This document shows positions 35,001 to 41,709 of a DNA stretch of 64,000 nucleotides, piece by piece (within the stretch, counting starts at the first letter, position 1; every line of letters starts with the position of its first letter). The notes beneath the pieces are model-generated. The model ran no database searches. It saw only the letters and a program-made list of their open reading frames with translations, and was not told the DNA's origin. The translations under genes and the position numbers were made by a program. Where the stretch lies: the NCBI RefSeq assembly GCF_002287505.1, contig NZ_CP019688.1:1600674-1664673 (forward strand), written 5' to 3'. The DNA comes from Corynebacterium glaucum. Lineage in GTDB: Bacteria; Actinomycetota; Actinomycetes; Mycobacteriales; Mycobacteriaceae.

Positions 35001-35454
35001 ATTCAAGGATCTCCGAGAGCTTGCCCTGGCCAACGATGATGTGCATTTCGCGGCCGATGCCGGAGTCGCTGAGCAGCTCTTGAATGTCCATCAAGCGCGC
35101 TTTGGCACCGTTGATCTCATACTCGGAGGCGCCGTCGCGGAACATGCGACGGGTGATGGCGACCTCGGTGTACTCGATGGGCAGCTTCTTGTCCGTGTTG
35201 TCGAACGTGAGCGTGACCTCGGCACGGCCGAGCGGTTTGCGCTCGCCGGCGCCAGCGAAGATGACGTCCTGCATCTTGCCGCCGCGCAGGTTCTTCGCAC
35301 CCTGCTCCCCCATCACCCACGCGAGCGCGTCGACGACGTTCGACTTACCCGAACCGTTCGGCCCGACCACCGCGCAGATGCCCGGTTCGAACTTCATCGT
35401 GGTCGCCGACGCGAAGGACTTGAATCCTTTGAGGGTCAGCGACTTCAGGTGCAT
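32017..35454 (-). CDS. smc: Chromosome segregation protein SMC
   Basis: Condensin ATPase that compacts and segregates the nucleoid. The protein is 1145 residues. The N-terminal head has Walker A GPNGSGKSNVVDALAWVMGEQ. A coiled coil follows, then the hinge (about 480-640, with LGPYSEALVGEAAAETV), a second coiled coil, and the C-terminal head with the ABC signature LLSGGEKSLTALAFLVAIF and Walker B PFYVLDEVEAALDD. ATG 35454 (MHLKSLTLKGFKSF) is the canonical start. Part of its 3' end is duplicated in the relic at 31385-31466. Confidence 0.98.
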   Translation of the reverse strand: MHLKSLTLKGFKSFASATTMKFEPGICAVVGPNGSGKSNVVDALAWVMGEQGAKNLRGGKMQDVIFAGAGERKPLGRAEVTLTFDNTDKKLPIEYTEVAITRRMFRDGASEYEINGAKARLMDIQELLSDSGIGREMHIIVGQGKLSEILESRPEERRAFIEEAAGVLKHRRRKEKAQRKLTGMQANLDRLTDLTEELGKQLKPLARQAEAAKRAATVQSTLRDARLRIAGHQVVTLRSSLDDATERAKLLAAQVETATSALEDATAEQERIEALQAQVQPKAEDAQQVWFALSTLAERASATVRIATERSRNAGASVPYAGQDPEDLLARANLADEQHAENQEAAEEASAYLESVREQVESAQEAFDAAEHEHMARLRAIADRREGLVRLLAQEESQQQALQAAEDEVNRLAETLAETLERAQAAQREADEVADKLADVEAGRGPLDEAHVRAYTESGAAEKRLAQLRDAQRDRERAVATLESRIATLAEQTPKAPARDVLGEVDALADLMTASPGLEKALAAALGPYSEALVGEAAAETVAKLAEVERTVLIDPLGGATWRLDTDAQVEWLLDHLALVPEVAGPVTRLLVDVAVADDLADARRIVAEDPRLRAVTRDGTLVGEGWVAAGSGRTTTVEVSAQIEAARAELDAARAQLEELSGTLEGATLAAEDARVAAAAAKAALREHDTEAESWRRDHARLVKQAEVNTAEHQRAAGRVTEAEGRVAERRQALAETRDRLARVEDEPGAEEPSTAERDQAKAALDNVKAVEMEAVLTARAAQQAAEQTVGRGDALRRQAEHERQAKARHDAAQARRRAEAELAEAVAGHARDLVARIEDAIARATAQRDELASQVTALRAQHQEVRSAVSGARQHLARLTDSAHASDIARSQAQVRIDEAEAKVTESLGIAVADLVAEYTPGEDFDLELEQARLAEAEKDLRALGKVNPLALEEYKALEERYSFLSTQLDDVIQARKDLTGVIDEVDAQILTLFTDAWRDVEQEFPKVFATLFPGGEARLILTEPEDMLTTGIEIEARPPGKKVKRLSLLSGGEKSLTALAFLVAIFRARPSPFYVLDEVEAALDDVNLRRLIALLEELRKDSQLIVITHQKPTMDVANVLYGVTMRGDGVTRVISQRMQPTS

Positions 35455-35535
35455 TGTGTGGATTTTACAGGCCGGTGATGCTTGGCCCGTAGCCCACGCG
35501 CGCAATAGGATGGGTGTGGTTGGAAGGAGGTAGCA

Positions 35536-35721
35536 ATGACGCAAACCGTTGGTCACAGAAGCGGGATAAAGGACTCATTGCGTGCTGCGGCTGGAGCGCT
35601 CGCGCTCGCTGGCCACTCTATCGACGACCCGCGCGTTGACGAGGTTGTCCAGCTAGCTGCCACTGGTGAGATCACCGTGGACGAGATGCTCGATCGAGTG
35701 AGTGCACTCCCAGACAACTAG
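35536..35721 (+). CDS. Putative VbhA-type antitoxin for the Fic protein
   Basis: A 61-residue protein immediately upstream of fic (2-nt gap) with the helical form of class I Fic antitoxins; the end reads VVQLAATGEITVDEMLDRV, like VbhA-family proteins. In that class a helix with (S/T)xxxE(G/N) blocks ATP binding. The equivalent segment here reads ALALAG (residues 21-26), so the Ser and the inhibitory Glu are both Ala. AAGGAGG at 35524-35530 lies 5 nt before the ATG. The role is inferred from position and resemblance. Confidence 0.7.
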   Translation: MTQTVGHRSGIKDSLRAAAGALALAGHSIDDPRVDEVVQLAATGEITVDEMLDRVSALPDN

Positions 35722-35723
35722 CT

Positions 35724-36371
35724 ATGGGGGCGAACTCGAGGGGGATCAAATCCTGGGATGACTACTTCATTCCTGGCACGCGGACTCTGAAGAATCTCGT
35801 TGGGCGACCATCAGAGCCCTATGGGGTGGAGGATCCAGTCAAGCTCGCAGTCCTCGAGCAAGCTGCGAGCACGGTTCGTATCGCGGAGCTGCAACGCGAT
35901 CCCCTCCAAGGCGACTTCGACTACACCCATTTCAAAGCCACCCACCGATACATTTTCCAAGACATCTATGAATGGGCCGGTGAGGAGCGCGTTGCTCCGA
36001 CTGACCGGTGGATGACGAAAGATGGTCACGCATACTACCCCGCTGGTCCGGTACTGACCGAAGCCGCAGAAACGCAGTTTCGGAAGCTGGAGCAGAAGGA
36101 TCTACTGCGCGGGCTCGCTATGGAGGCGTTTGTCTCTGAACTCGCAGAAATCTGGGGAGAAATAAATGTAATTCACTCGTTTCGTGAAGGGAATACTCGT
36201 ACCCAGGTTGTGTTCTTCGCGGACCTGGCGCGCAAGGCAGGCTTCGAGCTTCCCCTGGCAGCGTTTCGGGACAAGGACCTCCGCGATGCATTCATCGAAG
36301 CTCGTTTTCACAGTCAAGACACCGGCGATAACACCCCTCTAGCAGAGGTGCTGCGCCGCGTTGTGCGGTAA
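35724..36371 (+). CDS. fic: Fic-domain protein, probable AMP-transferase toxin
   Basis: Fic proteins transfer AMP to target proteins (often gyrase and topo IV in class I toxins). The 215-residue protein shows HRYIFQDIYEWAGEERV and the active-site loop HSFREGNTRTQV (151-162). His151, the metal-binding Glu155 and Asn157 are present. However, the consensus HPFx(D/E)GNGRxxR is changed at Pro152 to Ser, Gly158 to Thr, and the final Arg162 to Val. ATG 35724 has no Shine-Dalgarno, so translation is probably coupled to the upstream antitoxin. Activity and target are unknown. Confidence 0.85.
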   Translation: MGANSRGIKSWDDYFIPGTRTLKNLVGRPSEPYGVEDPVKLAVLEQAASTVRIAELQRDPLQGDFDYTHFKATHRYIFQDIYEWAGEERVAPTDRWMTKDGHAYYPAGPVLTEAAETQFRKLEQKDLLRGLAMEAFVSELAEIWGEINVIHSFREGNTRTQVVFFADLARKAGFELPLAAFRDKDLRDAFIEARFHSQDTGDNTPLAEVLRRVVR

Positions 36372-36377
36372 CTGCGC

Positions 36378-36881
36378 CTACGTCTCTACAGCCCGCGCCT
36401 TCACATCGCCCGGCTCAATCGCCCCATGCGTGCCAAACTCGCGCTGCCAGTAAAGCAGCGGCTGGTTTGAGTTCACCTCGGCGCAGCAGACGTCGACAAG
36501 CACGAGTGTATGATCGCCCGCCTCGATCATCCGCGAAACCGTGCCTGCCACCCACGTGTGGTTGTTCGGCAGCTTCGGCGCACCGTCGGCCATGCACCAG
36601 TCAATGTCCGCGAACCGGTCAACCCGCTTGTCCGCGAAGCGCCTCGCCAGCGCCCCCTGGTTCGTAGAGAGCACGTTGATACCAATCGCAGAGCCCACCT
36701 CAAGCTGTGCGAGCAACGACGAGCGCTGATCCAAACTCACCAGCACCATCGGAGGATCCAGCGACAGCGACATGAATGCACTGACCGTCGTGCCGTGCGG
36801 CGCCTCCTCGCTGCCGGTAGTCACAATCGTCACCGCCGCAGCAAGCTGGCTCATCGCATTTTTGAACCGCTGTTCGTCCAC
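36378..36881 (-). CDS. Flavin reductase domain (FMN-binding) protein
   Basis: A 167-residue protein of the flavin reductase-like FMN-binding split-barrel family: MSQLAAAVTIVTTG, HGTTVSAFMSLSLDPPMVLVSLDQRSSLLAQL, AIGINVLSTNQGALARRFADKRVDRFADIDW, and DHTLVLVDVC. Such proteins reduce FMN or FAD with NAD(P)H, often for a partner oxygenase, but no oxygenase gene is adjacent. The start is GTG 36881, with GAGGAG inside the end of acyP, so it is coupled to acyP. The C-terminus converges with fic, 6 bp apart. Confidence 0.85.
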   Translation of the reverse strand: MDEQRFKNAMSQLAAAVTIVTTGSEEAPHGTTVSAFMSLSLDPPMVLVSLDQRSSLLAQLEVGSAIGINVLSTNQGALARRFADKRVDRFADIDWCMADGAPKLPNNHTWVAGTVSRMIEAGDHTLVLVDVCCAEVNSNQPLLYWQREFGTHGAIEPGDVKARAVET

Positions 36882-37166
36882 CTAACGCTCCTCAAAACCT
36901 TGCGCACCGCGCGGCTCGCCGTACTGTTCGTGCACGGCTTCCACGGTGCCAGGCCGGTCGGTAGAGCTCGGGTTTTCTCGCAGGAGCTCAAGAAGCTTAT
37001 CGACGTCCCCCTGCGCTCCCTCAGCAACCACCTCGACGCGGCCATCACTGAGGTTCTTTGCGTACCCGGATAGCCCCAATTCCAGTGCACGGGAGCGGGT
37101 CCACCACCTGAATCCGACTCCCTGGACGTGTCCGTGGACATGGGCAGTCATGCGTGTATCAGCCAT
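36882..37166 (-). CDS. acyP: Acylphosphatase
   Basis: Hydrolyses acyl phosphates such as 1,3-bisphosphoglycerate. The 94-residue length fits. The P-loop HVQGVGFRWWT places catalytic Arg20, and GYAKNLSDGRVEV places catalytic Asn38. ATG 37166 (MADTRMTAHVHG) has GGAGG 12 nt upstream and overlaps the stop of the preceding symporter gene by 8 bp; the longer frame from 37235 is unlikely. Confidence 0.93.
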   Translation of the reverse strand: MADTRMTAHVHGHVQGVGFRWWTRSRALELGLSGYAKNLSDGRVEVVAEGAQGDVDKLLELLRENPSSTDRPGTVEAVHEQYGEPRGAQGFEER

Positions 37167-38715
37167 GGTTCGCCGAACCCTCCTCGAGGCCGCCGAGATC
37201 GTTGTCCTCGCCGGCGGCCTTGGCCTCGCGGGCAATCACGCGGTCATCCACGCTGCGGCGGGTGACTGGGTCGGAGCCGTCCCAGAACTCGACGTTCTTC
37301 AGCTCCGGCAGCATGTCGCGGTGGAATACCGGGTCAATGCCGTGGCGGCGCTGCTCGTTGAAGTTCTTCAGCAGTTTGATGGCCACCCCGCCCAGCGGGA
37401 TGATCGCGACGATGTTGAACAGTGCCAGCAAGCCGGCCATGGTGTCGCCCAGCGCCCACACCAGCGGCACGGAACCGAAGGCGCCGAAGATGACGAAGCC
37501 GATGACCACGACGCGAAAGACGGTCATCGCTGTCTTCGAGTCGGTGAGGTACTCCAGGTTCGCCTGCGCGAGGTAATAGTTGCCGATGATGGAGGAAAAC
37601 GCCAGGAAGAACAAGATGAACGTCACCGCGTGCGCACCCCAGGCGCCGACGGAGTCCGCCAACGCGGACTGGGTCAGTGCGGCGCCCTGGATGTCATCGA
37701 AGCCGTAGTTCACGGCCGGGCCGAGCAGCACGATGAACGCGGTGATCGTACACACGATAAGGGTGTCGAAATAGACGCCGAGCGTTTGCACCAGGCCCTG
37801 CTTGACCGGATGGGACACCGTCGCAGTCGCCGCGGCGTTCGGGGCGGAGCCCATACCGGCCTCGTTGGAGAACAGTCCGCGGCGCATGCCCTGCATGAAC
37901 GCCGCGCCGACAGCAGCGCCGGCGACCTGCTGTAGACCGAGCGCGTGGCCGACGATGAGGGAGAACATGGCCGGGATCTCATCGATGTTCACGATGAGGA
38001 CCCACACGCCCAGCAGGATGTAGGTGCCGGCCATGAACGGCACGATCACCTGCGTCCAGGACGCGATGCGGGTCACGCCGCCGAAGATGACCAGCGCGGT
38101 CAGGGTGGCCAGCACCGCGGCGACGATGCCCTTCAACAGGGTCGAATCAGTGCCGAGGGAGCCACCGACGGCCTCGACGATCGAGTTGGTCTGGATCGCG
38201 TTGTAGACGAAGCCGTAGGTGAGAAAGAGAAAAACGGAAAACAGCGTGGCCAGCGGAGCCCAGCCCAGGCCGCGCGTCATGTAGTAGGCCGGGCCGCCGT
38301 GGTAGTTGCCCTCGTCGTCCTTGGTCTTCCACAGCTGCGCCAGCGTGGACTCGACGAAGGACGTCGCGCCGCCGATCAGCGCGAGCATCCACATCCAGAA
38401 CACCGCGCCCGGGCCGCCGATAGAGATGGCCAGCGCAACACCGGCGATGTTGCCGGTGCCCACGCGCGAGGCGGCAGATATGGTGAACGCCTTAAAAGCG
38501 GAGATGCCGCCGTACTCCTCGTCCAGGTCGCGGCCTTGGCGGTCCTTGCCCTTCGGGGTCTCTGCAATCGCCTTGAACATGTCAGGCAATAGGCGCACCT
38601 GCACGAACAGGGTGCGCAGGCCGAAGTAGAGGCCAGCGGCGATCAAGAACCAGGGGACAAGGGTCCAGACGACGCCGTTGAGGGTTCCGTCGACGAATTT
38701 GAAGGCGTTCTCCAC
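37159..38715 (-). CDS. Sodium:alanine/glycine symporter (AGCS family)
   Basis: Na+-coupled amino-acid uptake carrier of 518 residues with about eleven transmembrane segments. Family blocks are PWFLIAAGLYFGLRTLFVQVRLLPDM, ISAFKAFTISAASRVGTGNIAGVALAISIGGPGAVFWMWMLALIGGATSFVESTLAQLWK, GGPAYYMTRGLG, and FSNEAGMGSAPNAAATATVSHPVKQGLVQ. A charged C-terminal tail of about 60 residues follows. It leads an operon with acyP and the flavin reductase. Alanine or glycine is the likely substrate. Confidence 0.93.
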   Translation of the reverse strand: MENAFKFVDGTLNGVVWTLVPWFLIAAGLYFGLRTLFVQVRLLPDMFKAIAETPKGKDRQGRDLDEEYGGISAFKAFTISAASRVGTGNIAGVALAISIGGPGAVFWMWMLALIGGATSFVESTLAQLWKTKDDEGNYHGGPAYYMTRGLGWAPLATLFSVFLFLTYGFVYNAIQTNSIVEAVGGSLGTDSTLLKGIVAAVLATLTALVIFGGVTRIASWTQVIVPFMAGTYILLGVWVLIVNIDEIPAMFSLIVGHALGLQQVAGAAVGAAFMQGMRRGLFSNEAGMGSAPNAAATATVSHPVKQGLVQTLGVYFDTLIVCTITAFIVLLGPAVNYGFDDIQGAALTQSALADSVGAWGAHAVTFILFFLAFSSIIGNYYLAQANLEYLTDSKTAMTVFRVVVIGFVIFGAFGSVPLVWALGDTMAGLLALFNIVAIIPLGGVAIKLLKNFNEQRRHGIDPVFHRDMLPELKNVEFWDGSDPVTRRSVDDRVIAREAKAAGEDNDLGGLEEGSANHG

Positions 38716-38767
38716 GCCCGCGATACTAGCGGAGTGGTTCTCATTTTCCCCACACCGGTGGAGACTT

Positions 38768-39229
38768 CTACGGCTTGAACAAGTCGAGAACTAATGTGGG
38801 CAAGCCGAGGCGCCTCGTGCAGTCCGAGATGTATTCGCGCGCGTAGGGGTAGAGGGCAAACAGTCCGGTGGTGTTGGCGAAAGCCTCCAGTTCCTCATCG
38901 CTGGCCTCGTCGAAAAGGGTATGCGTGAAAGCGGCAGTGAACTCACTCTGCAGCGTAGCGACCGAGTCTGTGACATCCTCCGCGTCGGAACTGATGGTCA
39001 CGCTGAATCCGCAACTAACCAAAAGCAGCCCGGCTGAATCGCCGATGGCAGGAGCGATTTCTGCTTCGGGCGAGATGTCCAGCTCGACCGAAAGCGACGC
39101 GGTTGGATTGGGCACGAAGTGCAAACGCACGTCTGACTGCGTCAGTCTGATGTCTCGCAAGTTCGCGTTGCCGGCGATACGGCCGGCCTGCACTCTCAAC
39201 TCATCCTGTGGCGCGCAGTTGATCGCCAT
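38768..39229 (-). CDS. SecB-like chaperone of a toxin-antitoxin-chaperone module
   Basis: A 153-residue protein whose C-terminal part carries the SecB hallmark LYPYAREYISDCTRRLGLPTLVLDLFKP (126-153). The preceding segment alternates strands as in SecB (VRLHFVPNPTASLSVELDISPE, FSVTISSDAEDV). Free-standing SecB-like genes next to HigBA occur in actinobacteria (mycobacterial Rv1957), where the chaperone protects the unstable antitoxin. ATG 39229 directly abuts the higA stop codon, with AAGGTGAG upstream, so it is translationally coupled. It is probably dedicated to this antitoxin. Confidence 0.82.
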   Translation of the reverse strand: MAINCAPQDELRVQAGRIAGNANLRDIRLTQSDVRLHFVPNPTASLSVELDISPEAEIAPAIGDSAGLLLVSCGFSVTISSDAEDVTDSVATLQSEFTAAFTHTLFDEASDEELEAFANTTGLFALYPYAREYISDCTRRLGLPTLVLDLFKP

Positions 39230-39655
39230 TTAACTCACCTTGATGTCTGAGTAAGAAGAGGAGACTTCGCGCAGGCATGCCCTATGGGACGTTTCCCGAG
39301 TGGTAGTCGAAGTGGACACACAGCGGTAGGGGGAAATGACGGACGCGGCGCTTCCAGGAGCGTCGACCACGAGTCGAATTCTTGCCCCGACAGCTCGCGC
39401 GTACCGCTGCATAGTGGACAGCTGCGGATCTGTTTCGCCGCGCTCAAGGTCGGAGATAGCGGATTGGGTGGTTCCCATGGCTGCCGCAACATCTTTTTGG
39501 GAAAGTTTGCCATTCTTGCGCGCCTCACGGAGGCGATCAGCCACTTCACTACGGACGTGCGCGTCTTCAAACGCTTCACGGATCTCCGGGTCGTCCAAGA
39601 ACTCTTCGACCTCAAACTCGACCGAATTGGCTCTGATGTAATCGTCCGATTTCAT
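39230..39655 (-). CDS. higA: HigA-like XRE-family antitoxin with C-terminal chaperone-addiction-like tail
   Basis: A 141-residue protein. Residues 36-97 are an XRE/Cro helix-turn-helix domain (VADRLREARKNGKLSQKDVAAAMGTTQSAISDLERGETDPQLSTMQRYARAVGA), which should bind its own operator. The N-terminus is acidic (FEVEEFLDDPEIREAFEDAHV). Residues 98-141 (about 44) extend beyond the usual HigA length and are poorly structured, the size and place of a chaperone-addiction region in HigA1-type antitoxins. AAAGGGG precedes ATG 39655. It sits between the higB-like toxin and the SecB-like gene. Confidence 0.85.
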   Translation of the reverse strand: MKSDDYIRANSVEFEVEEFLDDPEIREAFEDAHVRSEVADRLREARKNGKLSQKDVAAAMGTTQSAISDLERGETDPQLSTMQRYARAVGARIRLVVDAPGSAASVISPYRCVSTSTTTRETSHRACLREVSSSYSDIKVS

Positions 39656-39679
39656 CGGTACCCCTTTCGCTTCCCCTAA

Positions 39680-39705
39680 GTTAATCGGTTTGGACCGATA
39701 CTAAC
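39680..39705 (-). promoter_or_regulatory. Palindromic operator candidate in the higB-higA gap
   Basis: ATCGGT (39684-39689) and ACCGAT (39694-39699) form an exact 6-bp inverted repeat around TTGG. It is flanked by GTTA (39680-39683) and TAAC (39702-39705), with two extra bases on one side. It lies 24-50 nt upstream of the higA ATG, where an autorepressor and a second promoter for antitoxin plus chaperone would act. Confidence 0.6.
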
Positions 39706-39726
39706 TCGCAACGGTCTACAACGCAA

Positions 39727-40074
39727 TTACTCCTTACGGGCTTTCCACGTCTTGCTCCGCTCCACCGCCTTGTCGATCTCCATCATCGGCGTCTTTTGCG
39801 TGTTCTTGTAGAAGCAAGAGAGGATGATGATGTGCACTGGCGAGTCCTGGATTGCCATCGCGCGGTAGTGGTTGTTGCCAACCTGCGCCCTTATCTCAAA
39901 AATGTCATCGCGGATGGATCTCAAATCCCCGCTTCGGGACTTACCTCGCTTGAGCCGGTTGATTTTCTCAAGCAACGCCGCTTGCCCCTGCTTGTCTAGT
40001 GACTGCAGTTCTTTCTTGCTCACCGGCATGGCATCGCCGCCCAGCGCGAACCAGCGGACCTGCATTCGCGTCAT
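39727..40074 (-). CDS. higB: HigB-like RelE-superfamily toxin (Gp49-like)
   Basis: A 115-residue basic protein resembling the HigB/Gp49 branch of RelE-type mRNA interferases: LSSLDKQGQ-like QSLDKQGQAALLEKINRLKRGKSRSGDLRSIRDDIFEIRAQVGNNHYRAMAIQDSPVHIIILSCFYKNTQKTPMMEIDKAVERSKTWKARK. The pattern of a helical start, LRSI...FEIR strands, the hydrophobic HIIILSCFYKNTQKTP strand and a Lys/Arg-rich end is typical. AAGGAGGGG precedes ATG 40074; the longer frame to 40191 would overlap mutM. The likely activity is ribosome-dependent mRNA cleavage (inference). Confidence 0.82.
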   Translation of the reverse strand: MTRMQVRWFALGGDAMPVSKKELQSLDKQGQAALLEKINRLKRGKSRSGDLRSIRDDIFEIRAQVGNNHYRAMAIQDSPVHIIILSCFYKNTQKTPMMEIDKAVERSKTWKARKE

Positions 40075-40106
40075 TGCCCCTCCTTCAACCTTGCGATATG
40101 CCATTA

Positions 40107-40112
40107 AGGGTA
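40107..40112 (-). promoter_or_regulatory. Candidate -10 box for higB-higA-secB-like
   Basis: TACCCT on the minus strand matches TAnnnT and lies 33 nt upstream of the higB ATG, just beyond the mutM stop. No clear -35 element is seen. Confidence 0.3.
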
Positions 40113-40117
40113 CGTTG

Positions 40118-40939
40118 TCACCGAACCTGGCACACTCGACAGAAGTAACTGGAGCGCTGCCCCACCACGACCCGTTCAATCGGCGTGCCACAGCGAGCGC
40201 AAGGTTTACCGGCCTGGCCGTACGCGTTCAAGGAGCGCGAGAAGTACCCGGAAGCACCGTTGACGTTCACGTACAAAGAATCGAAGCTCGTCCCACCTTC
40301 CTCCAGCGAGCGTGCCATCACGGCCTTCGACGCATCGAGCACCGCGACCGCGTCGCGTTGGCGCATCGTGCGGGCTGTGCGCCACGGTTTCAGCCTCGCC
40401 GCCCACATCGCCTCATCCGCGTAGATGGAGCCGATACCTGAGACCACCTCTTGGTTGAGCAACACCGACTTCAGCGGGGAGCGCTTTGCGCGCATTGCTC
40501 GAGCCACCGCGTCCGCATCGAAGGCCGCCTCAAAAGGATCCGGTGCGATGTGGGAGATCGTCTCGGGGATGCCGTCGATAAGCGAAGCGTACTGCCATAC
40601 CCCGAACGTGCGCTGGTCAACAAAGTCGAGCTCCCTATCCCCCATGAGTGCGCGAATGCGCAGGTGGGGGCTTTGGAGGAAGCCCAGCTGGCCGACGAGC
40701 ATTTGGCCGCTCATGCGCAGGTGGACGACCAGCGCGTTGCCGTCGGAAAGGGTCAGCCACATGAATTTGCCGCGCCGGCCGGTGCCGGTGACAGTGAGTC
40801 CGGGCAGCACTTCGGTGAGGTCGACCGCGTTGCCGCGCACCGCGCGCGGGTGCAGCACTTCAACGGAGTCGAAGGTGCGGCCGACGACGTGGGTGTCCAA
40901 GCCGCGGCGCACCACCTCAACCTCTGGAAGTTCAGGCAT
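40118..40939 (-). CDS. mutM: Formamidopyrimidine-DNA glycosylase
   Basis: Bifunctional base-excision glycosylase/AP lyase for 8-oxoguanine and FaPy lesions. It begins MPELPEVEVVRRGL (Pro1 nucleophile, Glu2). It has the Lys57 motif GRRGKFMWL, the H2TH region ending VSGIGSIYADEAMWAARLKP (with Asn replaced by Ser in the usual GIGNIYADE), and a C-terminal zinc finger CARC...CRVC. At 273 residues it is normal. The start overlaps the rnc stop by 1 bp (TAATG). Confidence 0.95.
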   Translation of the reverse strand: MPELPEVEVVRRGLDTHVVGRTFDSVEVLHPRAVRGNAVDLTEVLPGLTVTGTGRRGKFMWLTLSDGNALVVHLRMSGQMLVGQLGFLQSPHLRIRALMGDRELDFVDQRTFGVWQYASLIDGIPETISHIAPDPFEAAFDADAVARAMRAKRSPLKSVLLNQEVVSGIGSIYADEAMWAARLKPWRTARTMRQRDAVAVLDASKAVMARSLEEGGTSFDSLYVNVNGASGYFSRSLNAYGQAGKPCARCGTPIERVVVGQRSSYFCRVCQVR

Positions 40940-41709
40940 TACTGCTGGGCCCCGAGCACTGCCTCAGCCGTGTGGTCGCGCAGGAACAGCACCGCCTGAT
41001 GCGCCGCCTCTTGCTCCGCGAGCTTCTTGTTCGGGCCGGTTCCAGTGCCGCGAACCACGCCGTCCACCAGGACTTCTGCGGTGAAGATCTGGTTGTGGTC
41101 CGGGCCTTCGGCCTCCGCGCGGTACTCAGCGACCGGCAGCTTCAGCTCCGCTAGGCGTACCTGCAGCGTGGTCTTCCAATCCTGGTGCTTTGTGGTCGCG
41201 GTGGCGCTGCGCAGCTTGGCGTCGAAAAGCGTGAGCACTACCTTGCGCGCAGTTTCAAAGCCATGCTCGAGGTAGATTGCGCCGAGCAGCGCCTCGGTGG
41301 TGTCGGCGAGGATCGACTCCTTCTCGCGGCCGCCGGTGAGCTCTTCACCGCGGCCGATGAGCATGTGCGGGCCGAGGTCGATCTCCCGGGCGATGTCCGC
41401 GAGCCCGTAGCGCGACACGATCGCTGCGCGCATCGGCGAAAGCTCCGACTCCGGGCGCGATGGGTAGAGCTCGAAGAGCTTGTGCGCCACCGACAGTCCG
41501 AGCACCGCGTCGCCGACGAACTCGAGGCGCTCGTTGTTCGGCAGGTGGTTGTGCTCGTTGGCGAATGAGCGGTGCGTGAGCGCGAGCTTGAGCATCTCCG
41601 GCGAGATCTGTGCGCCTACAGCCGTGAGCAGCGGCGCGTGATCGACTGCGTCGTATGCCTGCTGCCACGCGTCGTCGTCACTGATCCGCTTCTTGCGGGC
41701 GCGGCTCAC
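40939..41709 (-). CDS. rnc: Ribonuclease III
   Basis: dsRNA endonuclease that processes rRNA precursors. The nuclease domain carries the signature NERLEFVGDAVLGL and EKESILADTTEALLGAIYLE (metal-binding acids). The C-terminal dsRNA-binding domain ends GTGTGPNKKLAEQEAAHQAVLFL. The GTG at 41707-41709 overlaps the yceD stop by 4 bp (GTGA) and gives 256 residues. The operon is sepIVA-yceD-rnc-mutM-like in order. Confidence 0.96.
   Translation of the reverse strand: MSRARKKRISDDDAWQQAYDAVDHAPLLTAVGAQISPEMLKLALTHRSFANEHNHLPNNERLEFVGDAVLGLSVAHKLFELYPSRPESELSPMRAAIVSRYGLADIAREIDLGPHMLIGRGEELTGGREKESILADTTEALLGAIYLEHGFETARKVVLTLFDAKLRSATATTKHQDWKTTLQVRLAELKLPVAEYRAEAEGPDHNQIFTAEVLVDGVVRGTGTGPNKKLAEQEAAHQAVLFLRDHTAEAVLGAQQ

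Noticed and set aside
40075..40191. Extended toxin start upstream of 40074
   Set aside because: It would run into the end of mutM and lacks a Shine-Dalgarno; ATG 40074 has AAGGAGGGG at proper spacing.
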